From Dipteris shenzhenensis (lineage: Eukaryota > Polypodiophyta > Polypodiopsida > Gleicheniales): DNA of 64,000 bases. A program made the position numbers and the translations under genes. Numbering within the stretch: the first letter of the stretch is position 1; every line of letters starts with the position of its first letter. Location: assembly GCA_047967505.1 (NCBI GenBank), contig CM106539.1. One strand, written 5' to 3'. The notes under the pieces were generated by a model, which saw nothing but the letters and a program-made list of their open reading frames with translations, did no database searches and was not told where the DNA came from. This document shows positions 11,416-22,950 of the stretch, one piece after another.

Positions 11416-12229
11416 TGATGGATGGTTGCCCTTTTCGGTTTTAATTTATGTCTTTCCACGTCCATAGACTTCCCTTTCTCTTCGACTGTAGGAACATGCA
11501 TTGCTTCCTAACTCTAGATGTTCCTTATGAAAAGTGGAACCTCAATGAATCTTTGCAACATTTGAAAAGTAACGTACGACAGATAACAGACCCCAGGGCT
11601 CTTGATACCACTTCTGGTGCCTCAAGCTCTAGCCATGGCATCGATATTTCTGGCCCCTAGCGCTGTGTTTTCTCCCCCCGTGTTGTGTGTGCGCGCGCGC
11701 GCCCGTACGTTGAGATTCTACTAGTTGCTGGAAGTTTTTATATTTCAGATGGAGCTCATTCCCATATGCTATTTGCCCCAACGTGCTGCAAATTGATTTT
11801 CCTTGCTGCGATTTGAGTTCTAGCCAGTTCTTAGGCCTGTTTCCGAAGTGTCAACTAACACGAAATTAACTAGACTGCTGTGATTTGACTATAGGAGCTG
11901 AGTTTGAGGGTGGTCAAGTTTCCAACTAGAGTATATTCAATTGTATGATACAGTTGATATCATCTCAGAGATCAGGGAAGATTCCCGAGCCTCATTTGTG
12001 CATTGACCTACTGCAAGTCTAACGTGTCATTAGCTCCAAGCCTTAGCTACACCATATCCTTCGGGCTTGCTAGTCTGTGCTATCTAGCTAGAAAATCTCG
12101 GTGATCATACTCTGAGTGGGATCTGGCTTTATGCCATGATCTTGTCTAGGTGTCCTGAGCAAATCGTCTTTGTATCAAAGGGCCTCATGAATGAACGTCA
12201 ACAAGCATCACCGATTCGGATAAGACATG
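11416..12229. other. Intergenic DNA with a possible antisense primer site
   Basis: On the minus strand, GTGGTATCAAGAGCC (about 11,613-11,599) resembles an initiator-Met-tRNA primer binding site, but no LTR could be delimited beside it. An alternating GTGTGTGCGCGCGCGCGC run lies at about 11,686-11,702. The rest shows no feature. Confidence 0.35.
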
Positions 12230-12493
12230 AGACTAGGAACGTTGCCAAGCATCATTAATTTCGATAAGACAGGAGATTAGCGAGGGGCTCGAACGTGTCC
12301 ATGAGAAGACAATGATGAGAGACACGAATCTTGTAGTACACAGGGCATTTGAAAGCCAATGTCTCCTTCTACTCAATCTTCTACTGATCACATAGAGTGG
12401 ATATGCCATCCTCTCTATGTATGCCCTCAACCTGCCCGCTTCAATGCGTAGTTTTTGTGATGAGACACGGAATTTCCCGATTGATATCCTCAA
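12230..12493 (-). pseudogene. Zinc-finger LINE-type module, relic 2
   Basis: The minus-strand frame begins MRISIGKFRVSSQKLRIEAG (12,493 downward), then loses its finger. After a frameshift it reads CPVYYKIRVSHHCLLMD (about 12,343-12,290). This is the same order as relic 3 at 14.0 kb (SSHRLRIES, then CPVYYEIRGRFYCLF). The Cys-x-x-Cys part is destroyed. Similarity between the relics is clear from these two blocks. The parent element is not identified. Confidence 0.5.
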
Positions 12494-12515
12494 AGAGTGG
12501 GGAAGTGTGTAGCCA

Positions 12516-12518
12516 GGC

Positions 12519-12560
<42 letters not shown>
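12516..12560. repeat. (CT)n microsatellite
   Basis: About 22 CT dinucleotides in an unbroken run. Confidence 0.97.
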
Positions 12561-12564
<4 letters not shown>

Positions 12565-13960
12565 TTATGTTGGTAAGTTTATTCTCTATTTGACCTTATT
12601 CTTAACATTAAGGTCTTGCCTGTTGTATGGAGTTTCTTTGTATCTAGGAGAAATATTTCTAGGGTTGTGATCCCTTGAAACAAGTCTTGTTATGTAATTA
12701 GCCACGTTAACCATGCATGAGTTAGTTTTGAGAAAATGAATTTTAAAAAGCAAGTTTGTTTATGATGAATTTACATTTGTATGCAACTGAAATTAAAGCA
12801 TCCTTTTGAACTTTTGCAGTTTTGAGCCTCAATATTATGTATATTGTTTCTTATGTCTATTACATTATGTCAAAGTTTTGTCTCAATAAAAGAGCTTCTT
12901 GAAGACACCTACATCGTATTCGTATAGCCTACCTCATGTCATTTATCATGATCCTTAACCGAAACAACAAAAGATGGAGCTTTCTCATCCTTTTTAATGT
13001 CTTTGTTGCTTTTCTAGAGTGATTTGGTGAGTTGACTCATCAATTGCCTTGCTTCATGGCACGATTTATGTTTATTATCAACCCAAGTTACTATGCGGGA
13101 AAGATATTAAGGACACAAAATGGGGAGACGAAATTATTTCTCCAAAACTTCGTAAAAGGACTACATTGTCCTACATTGATGGCACCAAGCAAATGACTCC
13201 AAGGACAACAAAGAAACTTACTCCTTGGTCATATCTAGTAAAGATGTGCTTCCAACTTACAAGATGCTATCAAAGAGCTTGGTATCTTATTTGATTCTTT
13301 AGGGATCCTAGATACAAGGTTGAAGGAATGCATGCTCTACATAATGGTTTCTATCTATCTCACTTGCCACTCTTCTGATTGACCTTATTGTCTATTGTTT
13401 ATCTTTCCTCTCCAAAGATTAATACATCGACATTCTTCCATCTCTCTCCCATAGCTCTCTTTTAGTGGCTTTTTGTAATTGTTTATTTCTTATCATCCCA
13501 CACACACATTTTAGGACTTGTGAGATAAAATGATCGATGAATGATGTTACCTTGCTAAGATGCTAAGATGTGAACATCACAAATTCCAACAATGGCTTGA
13601 GGGTCTCTCTTGGGCATCTTCATTGTTTTCAGAACTTTCTATTAAGTAGGTCTTGTAGATCTTTGGGGCCTCTAGAGACCAGAGGTGTTGGTACGTCCCC
13701 ATAGAGAGATGGTTTGAGGGGCTAGGGCTCTACATGGATGGACTACCTTCATTCCAGTACAACATGGATGCTCCATTTTCTTCCCTCCTATCACACGAGG
13801 TCAATCAGGTTATCCGTGAGGATCTACTACAACTACACACATTCCGGACTTGGTTGGGCCCGAGTGATCTTCTAATGAAGTTGGGCTTCTACAGAGATCA
13901 CTTCTTACATATCACAGCGGAGGGTTTTCATTGATCCACGAGGATATACGCAAATTCACC
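12561..13960. other. Intergenic DNA, no gene recognised
   Basis: Frames at 13,049-13,294 and 13,734-13,934 (+) have no recognisable motifs. The latter ends close to relic 3 and may be the decayed upstream part of the same element, because GATCTCTCTTGGGCA-type words occur at both about 13,600 and 13,977. Confidence 0.4.
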
Positions 13961-13969
13961 TACTCCACT

Positions 13970-14520
13970 CGTTGAGGATCTCTCTTGGGCAGTTTCGGGT
14001 CTCTTCACACAGACTTCGTATTGAGAGCAACAGAGTAGAGTGGTTACCTAGGGAGAGGCACATATGCACACTGTGTGACATGCAGGAGGTTGAGACAGAG
14101 GAGCATTTTGTCTGCAGGTGTCCTGTTTACTATGAGATCTGAGGGCGTTTTTATTGCCTCTTCAAAGATAGTTATGGGGTTTTGGCCCGTTTCCTCTCTT
14201 ATTGAGACCAGCGGTGTTTGGCTGGTTTCATTCATGAGGTGCTTAGACACTGCGAGAGGATACTCCGAGCACGGAGACAAGAGCAGACTTCTTTCTTGAC
14301 TGATACCTCTTAGAGCTTTTTCACAGAGTTCTTTCAGGATCACATAGACTCCCACAAGACGAGACCTCAACATGACCGTGACCCGGAGCCTGTGACCCGA
14401 CAGCTCAGACAGAGGGTTGACACACAGATTGATCTTGGGGACATCCCCTCCTTGTTTAGAGTCGGAGCTCGACTGATGGGGTCACAATTTCCCTGTTTAG
14501 ACGCAGAGCAATGACCAGGA
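13970..14520 (+). pseudogene. Zinc-finger LINE-type module, relic 3 (best preserved)
   Basis: The frame from about 14,000 reads SSHRLRIES, then RVEWLPRERHICTLCDMQEV, then EEHFVCRCPVYYEI. It continues through TGA and TAG stops into GRFYCLFKDSYG and a region ending SLFRVGARLMG. The finger pattern is C-x2-C-x9-H-x3-C-x-C. Patterns of this form are found at the C-terminus of several non-LTR reverse transcriptases, where they probably bind nucleic acid. No upstream RT domain is present, so this is a truncated or independent module. A tandem 21-base duplication sits at its 3' end. Confidence 0.6.
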
Positions 14521-14541
14521 GACGCAGAGCAATGACCAGGA
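14500..14541 (+). repeat. Tandem 21-bp duplication
   Basis: Two identical adjacent copies beginning GACGCAGAGCAATGACC. Confidence 0.97.
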
Positions 14542-15729
14542 GACGTACCAGGATTGCACCCTTGAGGGGCCCGCAACGCTGTATTGCTAGCCTCATGCCT
14601 CCACTGCCTCATCCATCTTGATGTCCTGTTGCTCATGATGATGACGATTATTATGATGATGTTAATGTGATGATACTGAGATTGATATATGGTCGACTAT
14701 CGACATGACTATGTTGTACTTAGGACTTAGTACTGCCATGTTGGATTTTTTGCATTTTTGCATTGGTGTGAATGCTTGTTTAGTAGCTCCACTACCACAG
14801 CAGCCCTTATTTCATCATCTCTTGCAGGGCCTGGCAGAGGAGCAAAGCCAGCCCAGTTGTGCACTTGTAGAGCAGGGGAGTGGAGTAGTTCATCCACTCC
14901 CTTGTGCTCCCTTCCACTTGGTTGTTGAGCTGTTTTTTCTGAACTCTTCACCAGCCCGTTGGTTCCAAGGTTGTCCCCCAGTTATAGTGGGGTTTTCTCC
15001 GGAGATCACTTGCAGTCCTGTGCCTCTCTCTCCTTAATGTGGTGCGTGTGTAAGGCATGCTTTTTCTCTCCCGTTCATTTCCACTGTACTTCTTACTCAG
15101 ACACCCAGTTGTAGAGGGTGTGCCTAGATTTTAGTGTCAGAGGGGTAGTGTTGTGGATTTCTTCCTACCATGAGATCACTTGTTCAGTTTGAGATCTGTG
15201 TCGATGCATTCTCGCTGCCCGTGAGGCTAGACACTGGATGGTGGGACTGTCAAACTCTCTAGAGCAAGCTGGATGGCTTGTAGAATGTATTGACAACTTT
15301 CAGCTGTGGACACAGTGGGAAATGCATTAGTCTTGCCTTGGCAGTTGGGTTCTAGTGTGCTGGGATTGGATGCACTTTGAAACTAAGAATTGGCTTAGAC
15401 AATGGAAATAAATATCGAAAGAAGCGCCAAAGTATTTGGTCTCTTGCATTCGGATTCTGAGCAAGGGCACTCTAGCCTCCCTTTCAGTGTGTTTAAAGTT
15501 GTTTTCTCAGTGATATTTAACTAATGGAAGTGGAAATGATGCATTGTGGTTGTGAATAGTGTGGGTGTCAAGTTAGTTTCGGTTTACTGTCCTTTAGCTT
15601 GTTAGAGGTCGGTTTTCAGTGGTTCCATTGCTGGGATCATCATCATCTTCTCATAGAGATGAGCTTGGTAGTGTTGGGCCAAGGAAGCCTTTGCTGCATT
15701 TTTCATTACAGCCACAAAGTTGAGCCACA
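14542..15729. other. Gene-free stretch with a possible PPT-LTR junction
   Basis: A purine tract AGAGGGGTAG (15,139-15,148) directly precedes TGTTGTGGATTTC (15,149 on), which looks like a polypurine tract followed by an LTR start. No primer site or second copy was found to confirm it. The 110-codon frame at 14,705-15,037 has no recognisable motif. Confidence 0.3.
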
Positions 15730-15826
15730 ATGGTGAACACTCCCAGTGATTGGGAGGACTAAGAGTCCTTTGAATATAAGGCATGGTATGAAGAAAGAGA
15801 AGAAGAGCGGAACGCTAGGGTGCAGG
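15730..15826 (+). pseudogene. Gypsy element A: gag start, upstream of Copia-1
   Basis: An ATG at 15,730 opens a charged frame (MVNTPSDWED, one TAG stop, then YEEREEERNARVQ) that runs to the Copia-1 insertion. Downstream of Copia-1, at 20,446, the frame resumes with KKQRHTPRPTSPGG, and the five bases TGCAG occur on both sides (15,821-15,825 and 20,441-20,445). This supports one gag gene split by the insertion. The LTR and primer site of element A were not found. Confidence 0.6.
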
Positions 15827-16174
15827 TGTTGAGATATCGAGCTCCACTCGTGATATGCCAAGGTGATCATTGTGCATTTATGTCACCGACTTGTTAGCTG
15901 CATATGCGGTTGGTACACCGTCCATGAATAGTAGCTGGATGATAGCTATCCTTATGTACTCTAGTTCGTGGCTCAGTATGTCACCTTAGTTAGCTGAGTT
16001 TGGTTTGAGACCCATATATAGGATTCCACTATTTCTTTGTACTAGAGTTCTTTTGGCTTTCACAATTAAGAAGAGGAAAATTATTTTCAGCCTCCACCTT
16101 TGTGTGTATTCTCTCATTGTGTATGTGAGAAAGTCGCAAGTGAGACTCTTTCTCTCTCTCCCACTATCTTCACA
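15827..16174 (+). repeat. Copia-1 5' LTR (348 bp)
   Basis: It begins TGTTGAGATATCGAG and ends TTCACA. The first 230 bases are repeated at 20,210-20,440. A TATA-like CATATATAGG lies at about 16,012-16,021 and is a plausible promoter. Confidence 0.93.
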
Positions 16175-16187
16175 TGGTATCAGAGCC
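16175..16187 (+). promoter_or_regulatory. Copia-1 primer binding site
   Basis: TGGTATCAGAGCC lies directly after the LTR and is complementary to the 3' end of initiator Met-tRNA. Confidence 0.92.
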
Positions 16188-16715
16188 TGGTTCGTGGTAA
16201 GGAGCTCAAGAAAAGAAACAAAGTTCGTGGTGTCTTGGTAAGAGGATCAGTGTTGCTTTCTTTTTTCAAGTTTGGGAGCAAATCTCTGCAGGTAGCACAG
16301 TCGAAAAGTGCAAGAGTATTGTTTCAGTTTGAGACGCCCTTCGCGGTGTGGCGAGAGGACAATATATGTTGCGACAAGGGCAAAGCCCTTGGTGACTTTA
16401 TTTTTTTGATTCGAGGTCATTTCGGGGCTCGTTTTGGAGGCGGAAGTTCTCTGCAAGCACTCAAAAAAAGGTCATGTTTTTGCTGTGCGACCACTGTTTT
16501 GCAGGTCGGTGAAAAGTTGTCGCAAAAATTGCATCGTATGCCTGTCTGTAGAGATACTGGGAGTTACAGAATCATTCTTATTGTCTATTGATGTAAAAGC
16601 GTCACTAGGAAGTGACTGTGTGGTCAAATACCACTTTCGTCAGTTTTGCAGATTTGCTCGTGTGAGGCAGAAGCTGTGTTTTTTGCAGTGATAAAATACT
16701 TTGCAGCGTTCTATA

Positions 16716-16913
16716 ATGGCGTCTGATTCTCTTTCACAGATTGTCACTAAAAAGCTTGACAAGAACAACTTCCAAGCATGGAAGTTTAGAATGACGAATT
16801 TTTTTATGAGAAAAGGCTATTGGGAGTTCATTACAGGAAATGAAGAACCAGTTTTTCCTAATGTTCCCAATCAACAGGAAATGCAGGCATTTAAAGGATG
16901 GCATGAGAAATGA
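16716..16913 (+). pseudogene. Copia-1 gag, N-terminal remnant
   Basis: From an ATG at 16,716, after a leader of about 540 bases, the frame reads MASDSLSQIVTKKL, then NNFQAWKFRMTNFFMRKGYW. This is the typical start of copia Gag (the L-x-x-x-N-F-x-x-W-K motif). After about 65 codons it joins almost directly to the protease. The Gag core and the CCHC zinc knuckle are therefore missing through an internal deletion near 16,900. Gag would form the virus-like particle, and this remnant cannot. Confidence 0.8.
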
Positions 16914-19900
16914 TGTGTGGTATATTGACTCAGGTGCGTCAAACCACATGACAGGTTATGCAGAATGGATGCAGGATGCAAGGAAAATAGAAAGACCAGG
17001 ATTTGTGGAGACTGGTGATGATACTGCACATCCTATTGTGCAGATTGGTAAAATTCTTTTGTCTATGCAGGATGGGAAAAAGAAATATCTGTCTGATGTA
17101 TTTTATGTCTCGAACATCACCAAGAATCTGATTTCTGTTGATCAAATGGTTGAGCAGGGCTTGTAGGTCAGATTTAATCCTCATGGATGCTTTGTTGAGG
17201 ATATGAAAAATAATGATCGCTTGATAGCAAAAGGAAAGAAGGGCAGGATGTTTACGTTGGATGCAAATATGTCTGAATTGAGTGCAGCAATGTTTGCACA
17301 TGGGACCGGTGTAGTTGCAAATATTGATATCTGGCATAAACGCATTGGTCATGTTAATGTGCAGTAACTTAAATCAATACAAGTCCAAAATATTATTGCA
17401 AGATTGTCAAAATTTAAGATTGTAAAAATGCATAAGGTATGTGAAGCTTGTCAATTTGAAAAACAAGCAAGGAAACCATTTCTTAGACATGTTCAAGAGA
17501 GTAAGAAGCCATTGGAATTAATCCACTCTGATGTGTGGACTACTAAAGCTGCATCTATTGGAGGCTGTCATTACTTTGTCACTTTTATTGATGACTACAT
17601 CAAAAAAGTTTGGGTGTATTTTATGAAAAAGAAAGTGAAGTGTTTGGGTATTTCAAAGCTTTTAAAGCTATGGTTGAAAAAGAAATAGGCATGCAAATAA
17701 AATGCCTAAGGTCAGATGGAGGGGGAGAGTATCTCTCAAATGAGTTTGCAAGATTCCTGCAAGAGCATGGCATAAAGCAACAATATTCATGCAGTCATAC
17801 CCCACAACAAAATGGACTTGCAGAAAGGTAAAGTAGGCATATTGGAGAGATATCGTGGGTCATGCTAATAAAAAAAATCTACCAAATTATTATTGGGCTG
17901 AAGCAGTTGCTACAGCAGTTTACATAATGAACATGACTCACTGCAGCAATACATGGCGTGACGCCAGAGGAGATATATATTGGTAGAAAATCAGATATTT
18001 CTCATTTGAAAATTTTTTGTTGCATTGCTTATGTTCATGTGTCAGATGAGTTGAGGTCCAAGTTGGATCCAAAAGTTGAGAAATGCATCTTTATTGGTTA
18101 TTCTCTGCAGCAGAAAGGGTATAGATGCTATAACCTTTCTACTCGTAAGTCTACAGTTAGCAGAGATGTTTTTGATGAGATGAGCAGCTAGTATAAATCA
18201 GTAAATGTGATTAATGATGTAGATGCACAAAATGGTAATGTTGCACAGAATTTACAGCAGCAATCACAAAATATTAGTGGACTTGCAATGTTCTCTAGCA
18301 GTGGTTCATATACTTCGTCATGGACAGGCAGATTGAGGTCAGGAGAATCTCCTCACAGCAATGCAGATAATGGTATGCAAGTATCACGAAAAGAAAAAGA
18401 GAAGGTAGATCAGCCTATGTTTGATATGAATGCAGGTCACTCTTATGTGGATGGTGAATCTAGTGGCTCAGAACAGAGCATTGATGATGAGTTGGGTATT
18501 CTTTCTGTTACACCTGGAGTAAAGAAGACTAGGAATGTTTTGAGAGCACCTGGAAGTGAGCCTATTTTGCACAGGTCTATCAGAGCTAGATATCATGTGA
18601 ATAGGCTGAAATATGATGGATTTACAGCCATTCACTATGCTTATATGGTCAAAATGATACAGGAACTAGAACCCACTTCTTTTAAGCAAGCCATGGGAAA
18701 AGAAAAATGGGAGAAAGCTATGGATGAAGAAATGGATGCCTTGGAAACAAATGCTACATGGGCATTGGTGCCTTTGCTTAAAGACAAGAATGCAACTAGC
18801 TGTAAGTGGGTTTATAAGGTGAAGCACAATGCAGATGGTTTTGTAAATAGATACAAGGCAAGATTAGTTGTCAAGGGGTATGCGCAGACATATGGCATTG
18901 ATTATGAAGAAACATTTAGTCCGATTGTAAGGATGGCAACCATAAGAGCAATCATTGCTATGGTTGCATCAAAGGGATGGTCTTTACATCAGATGGATGT
19001 GAAGAATGCCTTCTTGCATGGTGATTTACAAGAAGAGATCTTTATGGAGCAACCACTAGGTTATGTTCATGCTATTCACCTTGAGTTTGTTTGCAGGTTG
19101 AAGAAAGTCTTGTATGGCTTGAAGCAAGCACCTAGAGCATGGTCTGACAAGATAGCACAGTATCTTGTCACTATTGGCTTTCAGATTTTCAAGGTAAATT
19201 TCTCACTTTATGTGAGAAAAAACAGAGAAAGGTATTATGCTGCTTGTCATTTATGTTGATGATTTGATCATCACAGGTGATAGTGATGAAAATATCTTTC
19301 ATGTGAAAATGCTATTGAAGCAAAAGTTTGAGATGAAGGATTTGGGAGAGCTGTATTATTTTTGGGGCATTGAGGTGATTAGATCACCAAGTGGGATACA
19401 GCTCTTGTAGAGGCAGTATGGATTGGACATGTTGTCCAAATATGAAATGATAGTATATAAGCCTATTTCAATTCTTTTGGAGCAGAATGTGAAGCTGAGC
19501 GCAGATGCAAGTGAGCTTCTGGTCCTACTATGTAGAGACGCATAGTAGGAAGTTTAATTTATATGACTATTAATGGGTCAAATTTGAGCTATACTGTTAG
19601 ATTTGTAAGTCAGTTTATGCAGGCTCTAAGGAAACCACATTTGGATGCGGTTAGACGCATACTCAGATATGTGAAGTTCACGTTGCAGTATGGACTATTT
19701 TATGAGGTTGGAGTTTAAATATAGTTACATGGATACACTGATGTTTATTAGATTAGTAGTATTTCTGATAGACGATCTACTAGTGGATATGTGCTCTCTT
19801 TTGAGAGTGCTGCAGTCACTTGGAGCAGCAAGAAACAGCCCACAGTTGCCTTGTCGAGCAGAGAGACTGAGTACAGGGGTGCAGCAATGGCTGCATGTGA

Positions 19901-20200
19901 GGTAGCTTGGTTGCATAAGCTACTCTATAATATGCATCAGTCTACAAATGGACTAGTTGTCATTTATTGTGACAACATGAGCAGTATACACTTGGCAAAT
20001 AACCGAGTCTATCATGCTAGAACAAAGCACATTGAGGTGCATTATCACTATGTGCAAGAGAAGGTTTTACTAGGTCTTATTGATCTAGTTTATGTCAGCA
20101 CAGAGGATTAGGTAGCTGACATATTCACGAAGGCATTGGGCGCAGAGAAGTTGCGCAAGTTCAGAGATTTGCTTGGTGTGCAGGAATTGGGATTGAGCTC
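16905..20200 (+). pseudogene. Copia-1 pol (protease, integrase, RT, RNase H), broken
   Basis: The protease is marked by WYIDSGASNHMT (about 16,920-16,955). GAG-pre-integrase and the integrase zinc part follow (IWHKRIGH; CEACQFEKQ, 17,440). The integrase core shows HSDVW, then GGEYLSNEF and HTPQQNGLAER (17,700-17,830). RT runs from WEKAMDEEMDAL (18,710) through GYAQTYGIDYEETFSPI and LHQMDVKNAFLHGDL, with the catalytic YVDDLIITGD at 19,254-19,283 after a frameshift. RNase H has SSRETEYRGAAMA and ADIFTKALG (about 19,855-20,140). Stops include TAG where the family has Gln (for example 17,164, 19,408 and 20,109) and TAA near 17,367. One frame of 350 codons (18,207-19,259) is intact and covers the RT palm start. 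Confidence 0.92.
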
Positions 20201-20440
20201 GAGGGGGAGTGTTGAGATATCGAGCTCCACTCGTGATATGCTAGGATGACCGTTGTGCATTTATGTCACCGACTTGTTAGTTGCAGATGCGGTTGGTACA
20301 CCGCCCACGAATAATAGCTGGATGACAGCTATCCTTATGTATTCTAGTTCGTGGCTCAGTTAGTATGTCACCTTAGTTAGCTGAGTTTAGTTTGAGACCC
20401 ACATATAGGGTTCTTCTATTTCTTTGTACTAGTGTTCTTT
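20200..20440 (+). repeat. Copia-1 PPT and truncated 3' LTR
   Basis: The polypurine tract GAGGGGGAG (20,201-20,209) precedes the LTR start at 20,210. The LTR matches the 5' LTR until GTTCTTTT and then stops. About 100 bases of its 3' end are missing, right up to the target duplication TGCAG at 20,441. Confidence 0.9.
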
Positions 20441-20445
20441 TGCAG

Positions 20446-21884
20446 AAGAAGCAAAGGCATACTCCTCGTCCTACATCCCCTGGTGGACAGTCACCCATGA
20501 TGTGTTTAATCGGTTCTGGGATGGAAAATCTCCAACAGGCCAACAATTTTCAGTCTGTTAACCAAGGAAAGCAAACTTTTCTCCCCTCAGTGATGCATCT
20601 GGGGTACTTTGGAGGAGGCGCTATCTTTTGGGCAATGATTGGACAGCCTACGGAAGGAATGGCAATACCTGGCACTTAATTGGCAAGTATGCAGCTAGGA
20701 ATACATAGTTTTCAGCAACCTATGATGGGTGGTATGCAGGCTGGAAAGGCCAACGTGATGTATTCCAATATAGGGATGCAGCCTGGAATGCAAATGGGAA
20801 TGCCTGGAATGATGAGTGGTTCAATGAACATGCCTCAGATGCAAGGAATGGGACGTGCAATGGTCAACCTAGCCACAGGAAGTGGCAATAATGCATAGAG
20901 CATGGGACAGATAATGGCATTGCATTTTTTGTAGCCACCCGTGTATGACAATCTTGCACCCAAGGGCAAGTTGAAAGATTTCAAAGAAGGTGGGGCTGCA
21001 GTAAAGTTTGAAACTTTCAATGGAATGTATGATATGCTGAAGGCCTTGACCTTTGTACATCAATTTAATGCAGCATATGCCGGTGAAAATTTACAGAGTC
21101 ATCAAAGATCAGAAAGGCAGCCACCTTTTTCAAAGGCAATGCACTTCATTGGTGGACCAATTTGCTTCTACAGGGTAGAGCTCCACATGGGTGGAGTTCA
21201 ATCGAGTGTTTTTCAGCTGCTTGGCTTACCACCACCTTTGAGGTGGATATTATGAAAGCTTAGCACAAGCTAGATGCAGCAAACTGCAAGAACTTGGAAG
21301 AGTATAATAAGAAGTTCTGGGAAGCATTGCTGCCTGTGAGTTCTTTTAGGCGTGTGGAGTTGTTAGAACAAATGGATAAGTATTGTCGTGGGCTGCCCAA
21401 AGAAATCCGGGACCACTGCACTAAAACAAAAACTTCTAACATGTCTCACCTTATAGAGAATGCTATTGCAGCTTATGCCCTCTTGCAAGGAAGGACTTCA
21501 GGCTTCATGGGCAGCAACTAGGAAGCTCCTAAGAAGTTTAGAAAGTTTGGACAACCCTCCAAGGCACAATTTGTTGTAAGAGAAGGGCAAGTACCACCTC
21601 GGCAAAAGATGACACAAGAGGAAAAGAAAGCACTTTATGATGCAAACAAGTGCTACTTATGTAAGGAAGAGTGCCACAGAGCATTTGAATGCCCGAACAG
21701 AAAGATTAAGTACCCTTCACGGGAGCACGGTGAGCAAAGAGAGGAAAGAAAGAATGACCAAAAGGGTAAGAGGCCAAAGCCCACGGCTGGTTTTACGCCG
21801 GATGGATTGGGGACAAGGATTGGGGACAAGCAGAATGAAGATGCTACGGAGTTATGCAGAGTATGGGGAAAGATCCGTGACTAG
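20446..21884 (+). pseudogene. Gypsy element A gag (continuation)
   Basis: After Copia-1 the gag frame continues in three parts. First is a low-complexity stretch rich in Met, Gly and Gln (about 20,680-20,900; MQPGMQMGMPGMMSG). Second is a Gag core: PVYDNLAPKGKLKDFKEGG (20,938) and, after a frame change, EEYNKKFWEALLPVSSF and YCRGLPKEI (21,297-21,410). Third is a CCHC zinc knuckle CYLCKEECHRAFEC (21,651-21,692) followed by a basic tail. Several in-frame TAG codons (20,896, 20,932, 21,520) stand where CAG would read through. The Met/Gly/Gln-rich leader is unusual for gypsy Gag. No intact copy is available here for comparison. Confidence 0.75.
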
Positions 21885-22950
21885 ACAACTTTGTTTTTCT
21901 TTGATCCAAGAGCTCGTGCCGATTTCATTTCTCCAAAGCTGGCTGGAAAGGCAGCCATCAGAGTTGAAGAGATGGGGCCTCCTCGTGATGTAGACATGGC
22001 TTCTCTGGGGCACAGTGAGTCAGTCACTCCGATTATCGAGAAGTTACGCATGCACATTCAAAGCTATGTGGACACCGAGCAGTTCTATATCATGACTTTG
22101 AATGGATGCAATGTTTTGCTAGGCATACCTTGGCACCACAAGGCGGGGGCACTTTTGGACACCAGAAACCAGACGTTGACCTTGTCTCATAGGGGCAAAA
22201 CCCATATCTTGGATGCAAAACTAAAAGGGGGTCTATCCGAGTTGTATTTGCTTTAGCTATTTCTAATGTAATGAAAAAGCGTCTTTCAGCGTACTTAGTT
22301 TTTGCACAAGAAAAACAGCCAGCTGAAGAAAACTCTATTTTTTCTAAGCTGGAAAAGAGAGGACAGAATTTCTTTTTCAGTTTAAGGATTGCTTTTATGA
22401 CTCTCTACCACATGAATTATCTCCAGAACGACCTGAGGATCATGCCATAGATGTAATCCCAGGAAGCAGCCCGCCAAACAAGCTTCCCTACAGAGTTAGT
22501 GCAGCCTAGTAGGAGGAGATTGTGAACCAGGTAAAAGATCTCTTGGGAAAAGGGGCTGATTCAGCCAAGCTCTTTCCCCTATTGTTCACTTATGTTGCTT
22601 GTGCAAAAGAAAGATGGGTCTTGAAGGATGTGCATAGATTACATAGCTCTGAATAACATCACAATTAAGAATAGATTCCCTATACCCAAGAATGATGATA
22701 TCTTGGATAGGTTAGAGGGGTCTGCTATGTTCAGCCGGATAGATTTGAAGAGTGGGTACCACCAAATCAGGGTACGGCCTGAAGATGTACATAAGGCATC
22801 TTTCAAAACCACATTTAGCTTCTATGAATTCCTTGTGATTCCATTTGGGTTGACAACTGCACCTGCCACCTTCAATAGAATGACGGACAGAATCTTCAGA
22901 GATTATAGAGCCTTTGTCGGTACCTTCTTTGATGACATCAGCATTCTCTA
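21885..22950 (+). pseudogene. Gypsy element A protease and reverse transcriptase
   Basis: The protease region (21,891-22,256) has FFDPRARADFIS in place of the usual D-S/T-G-A active site, so the catalytic Gly is lost. It is followed by NVLLGIPWH, a normal gypsy landmark. The RT (22,628-22,950) contains MCIDYIALNNITIKNRFPIP, FSRIDLKSGYHQIRV, FLVIPFGLTTAPATFNR and FFDDISIL. The catalytic Asp pair is present in FFDD. The joining stretch (22,257-22,627) is frame-shifted and has a double TAG near 22,509. The order protease-RT-RNase H confirms the Ty3/gypsy superfamily. Confidence 0.88.

Larger units (their letters stand above)
15827..20440 (+). mobile_element. Copia-1 retrotransposon, nested in gypsy A
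   Basis: A Ty1/copia element in the order LTR, PBS, gag start, protease, integrase, RT, RNase H, PPT, LTR. Integrase before RT identifies the copia superfamily. The target duplication TGCAG flanks it, with one extra G before the 5' LTR. Most of gag is deleted and pol carries several stops and frameshifts, so it is not autonomous. The LTRs differ at roughly 7 percent of positions by eye over the shared 230 bases, making it clearly older than gypsy B. Confidence 0.93.

Noticed and set aside
14500-14541. CRISPR-like or regulatory direct repeats
   Set aside because: Only two adjacent units without spacers, in a eukaryotic genome; a simple tandem duplication.
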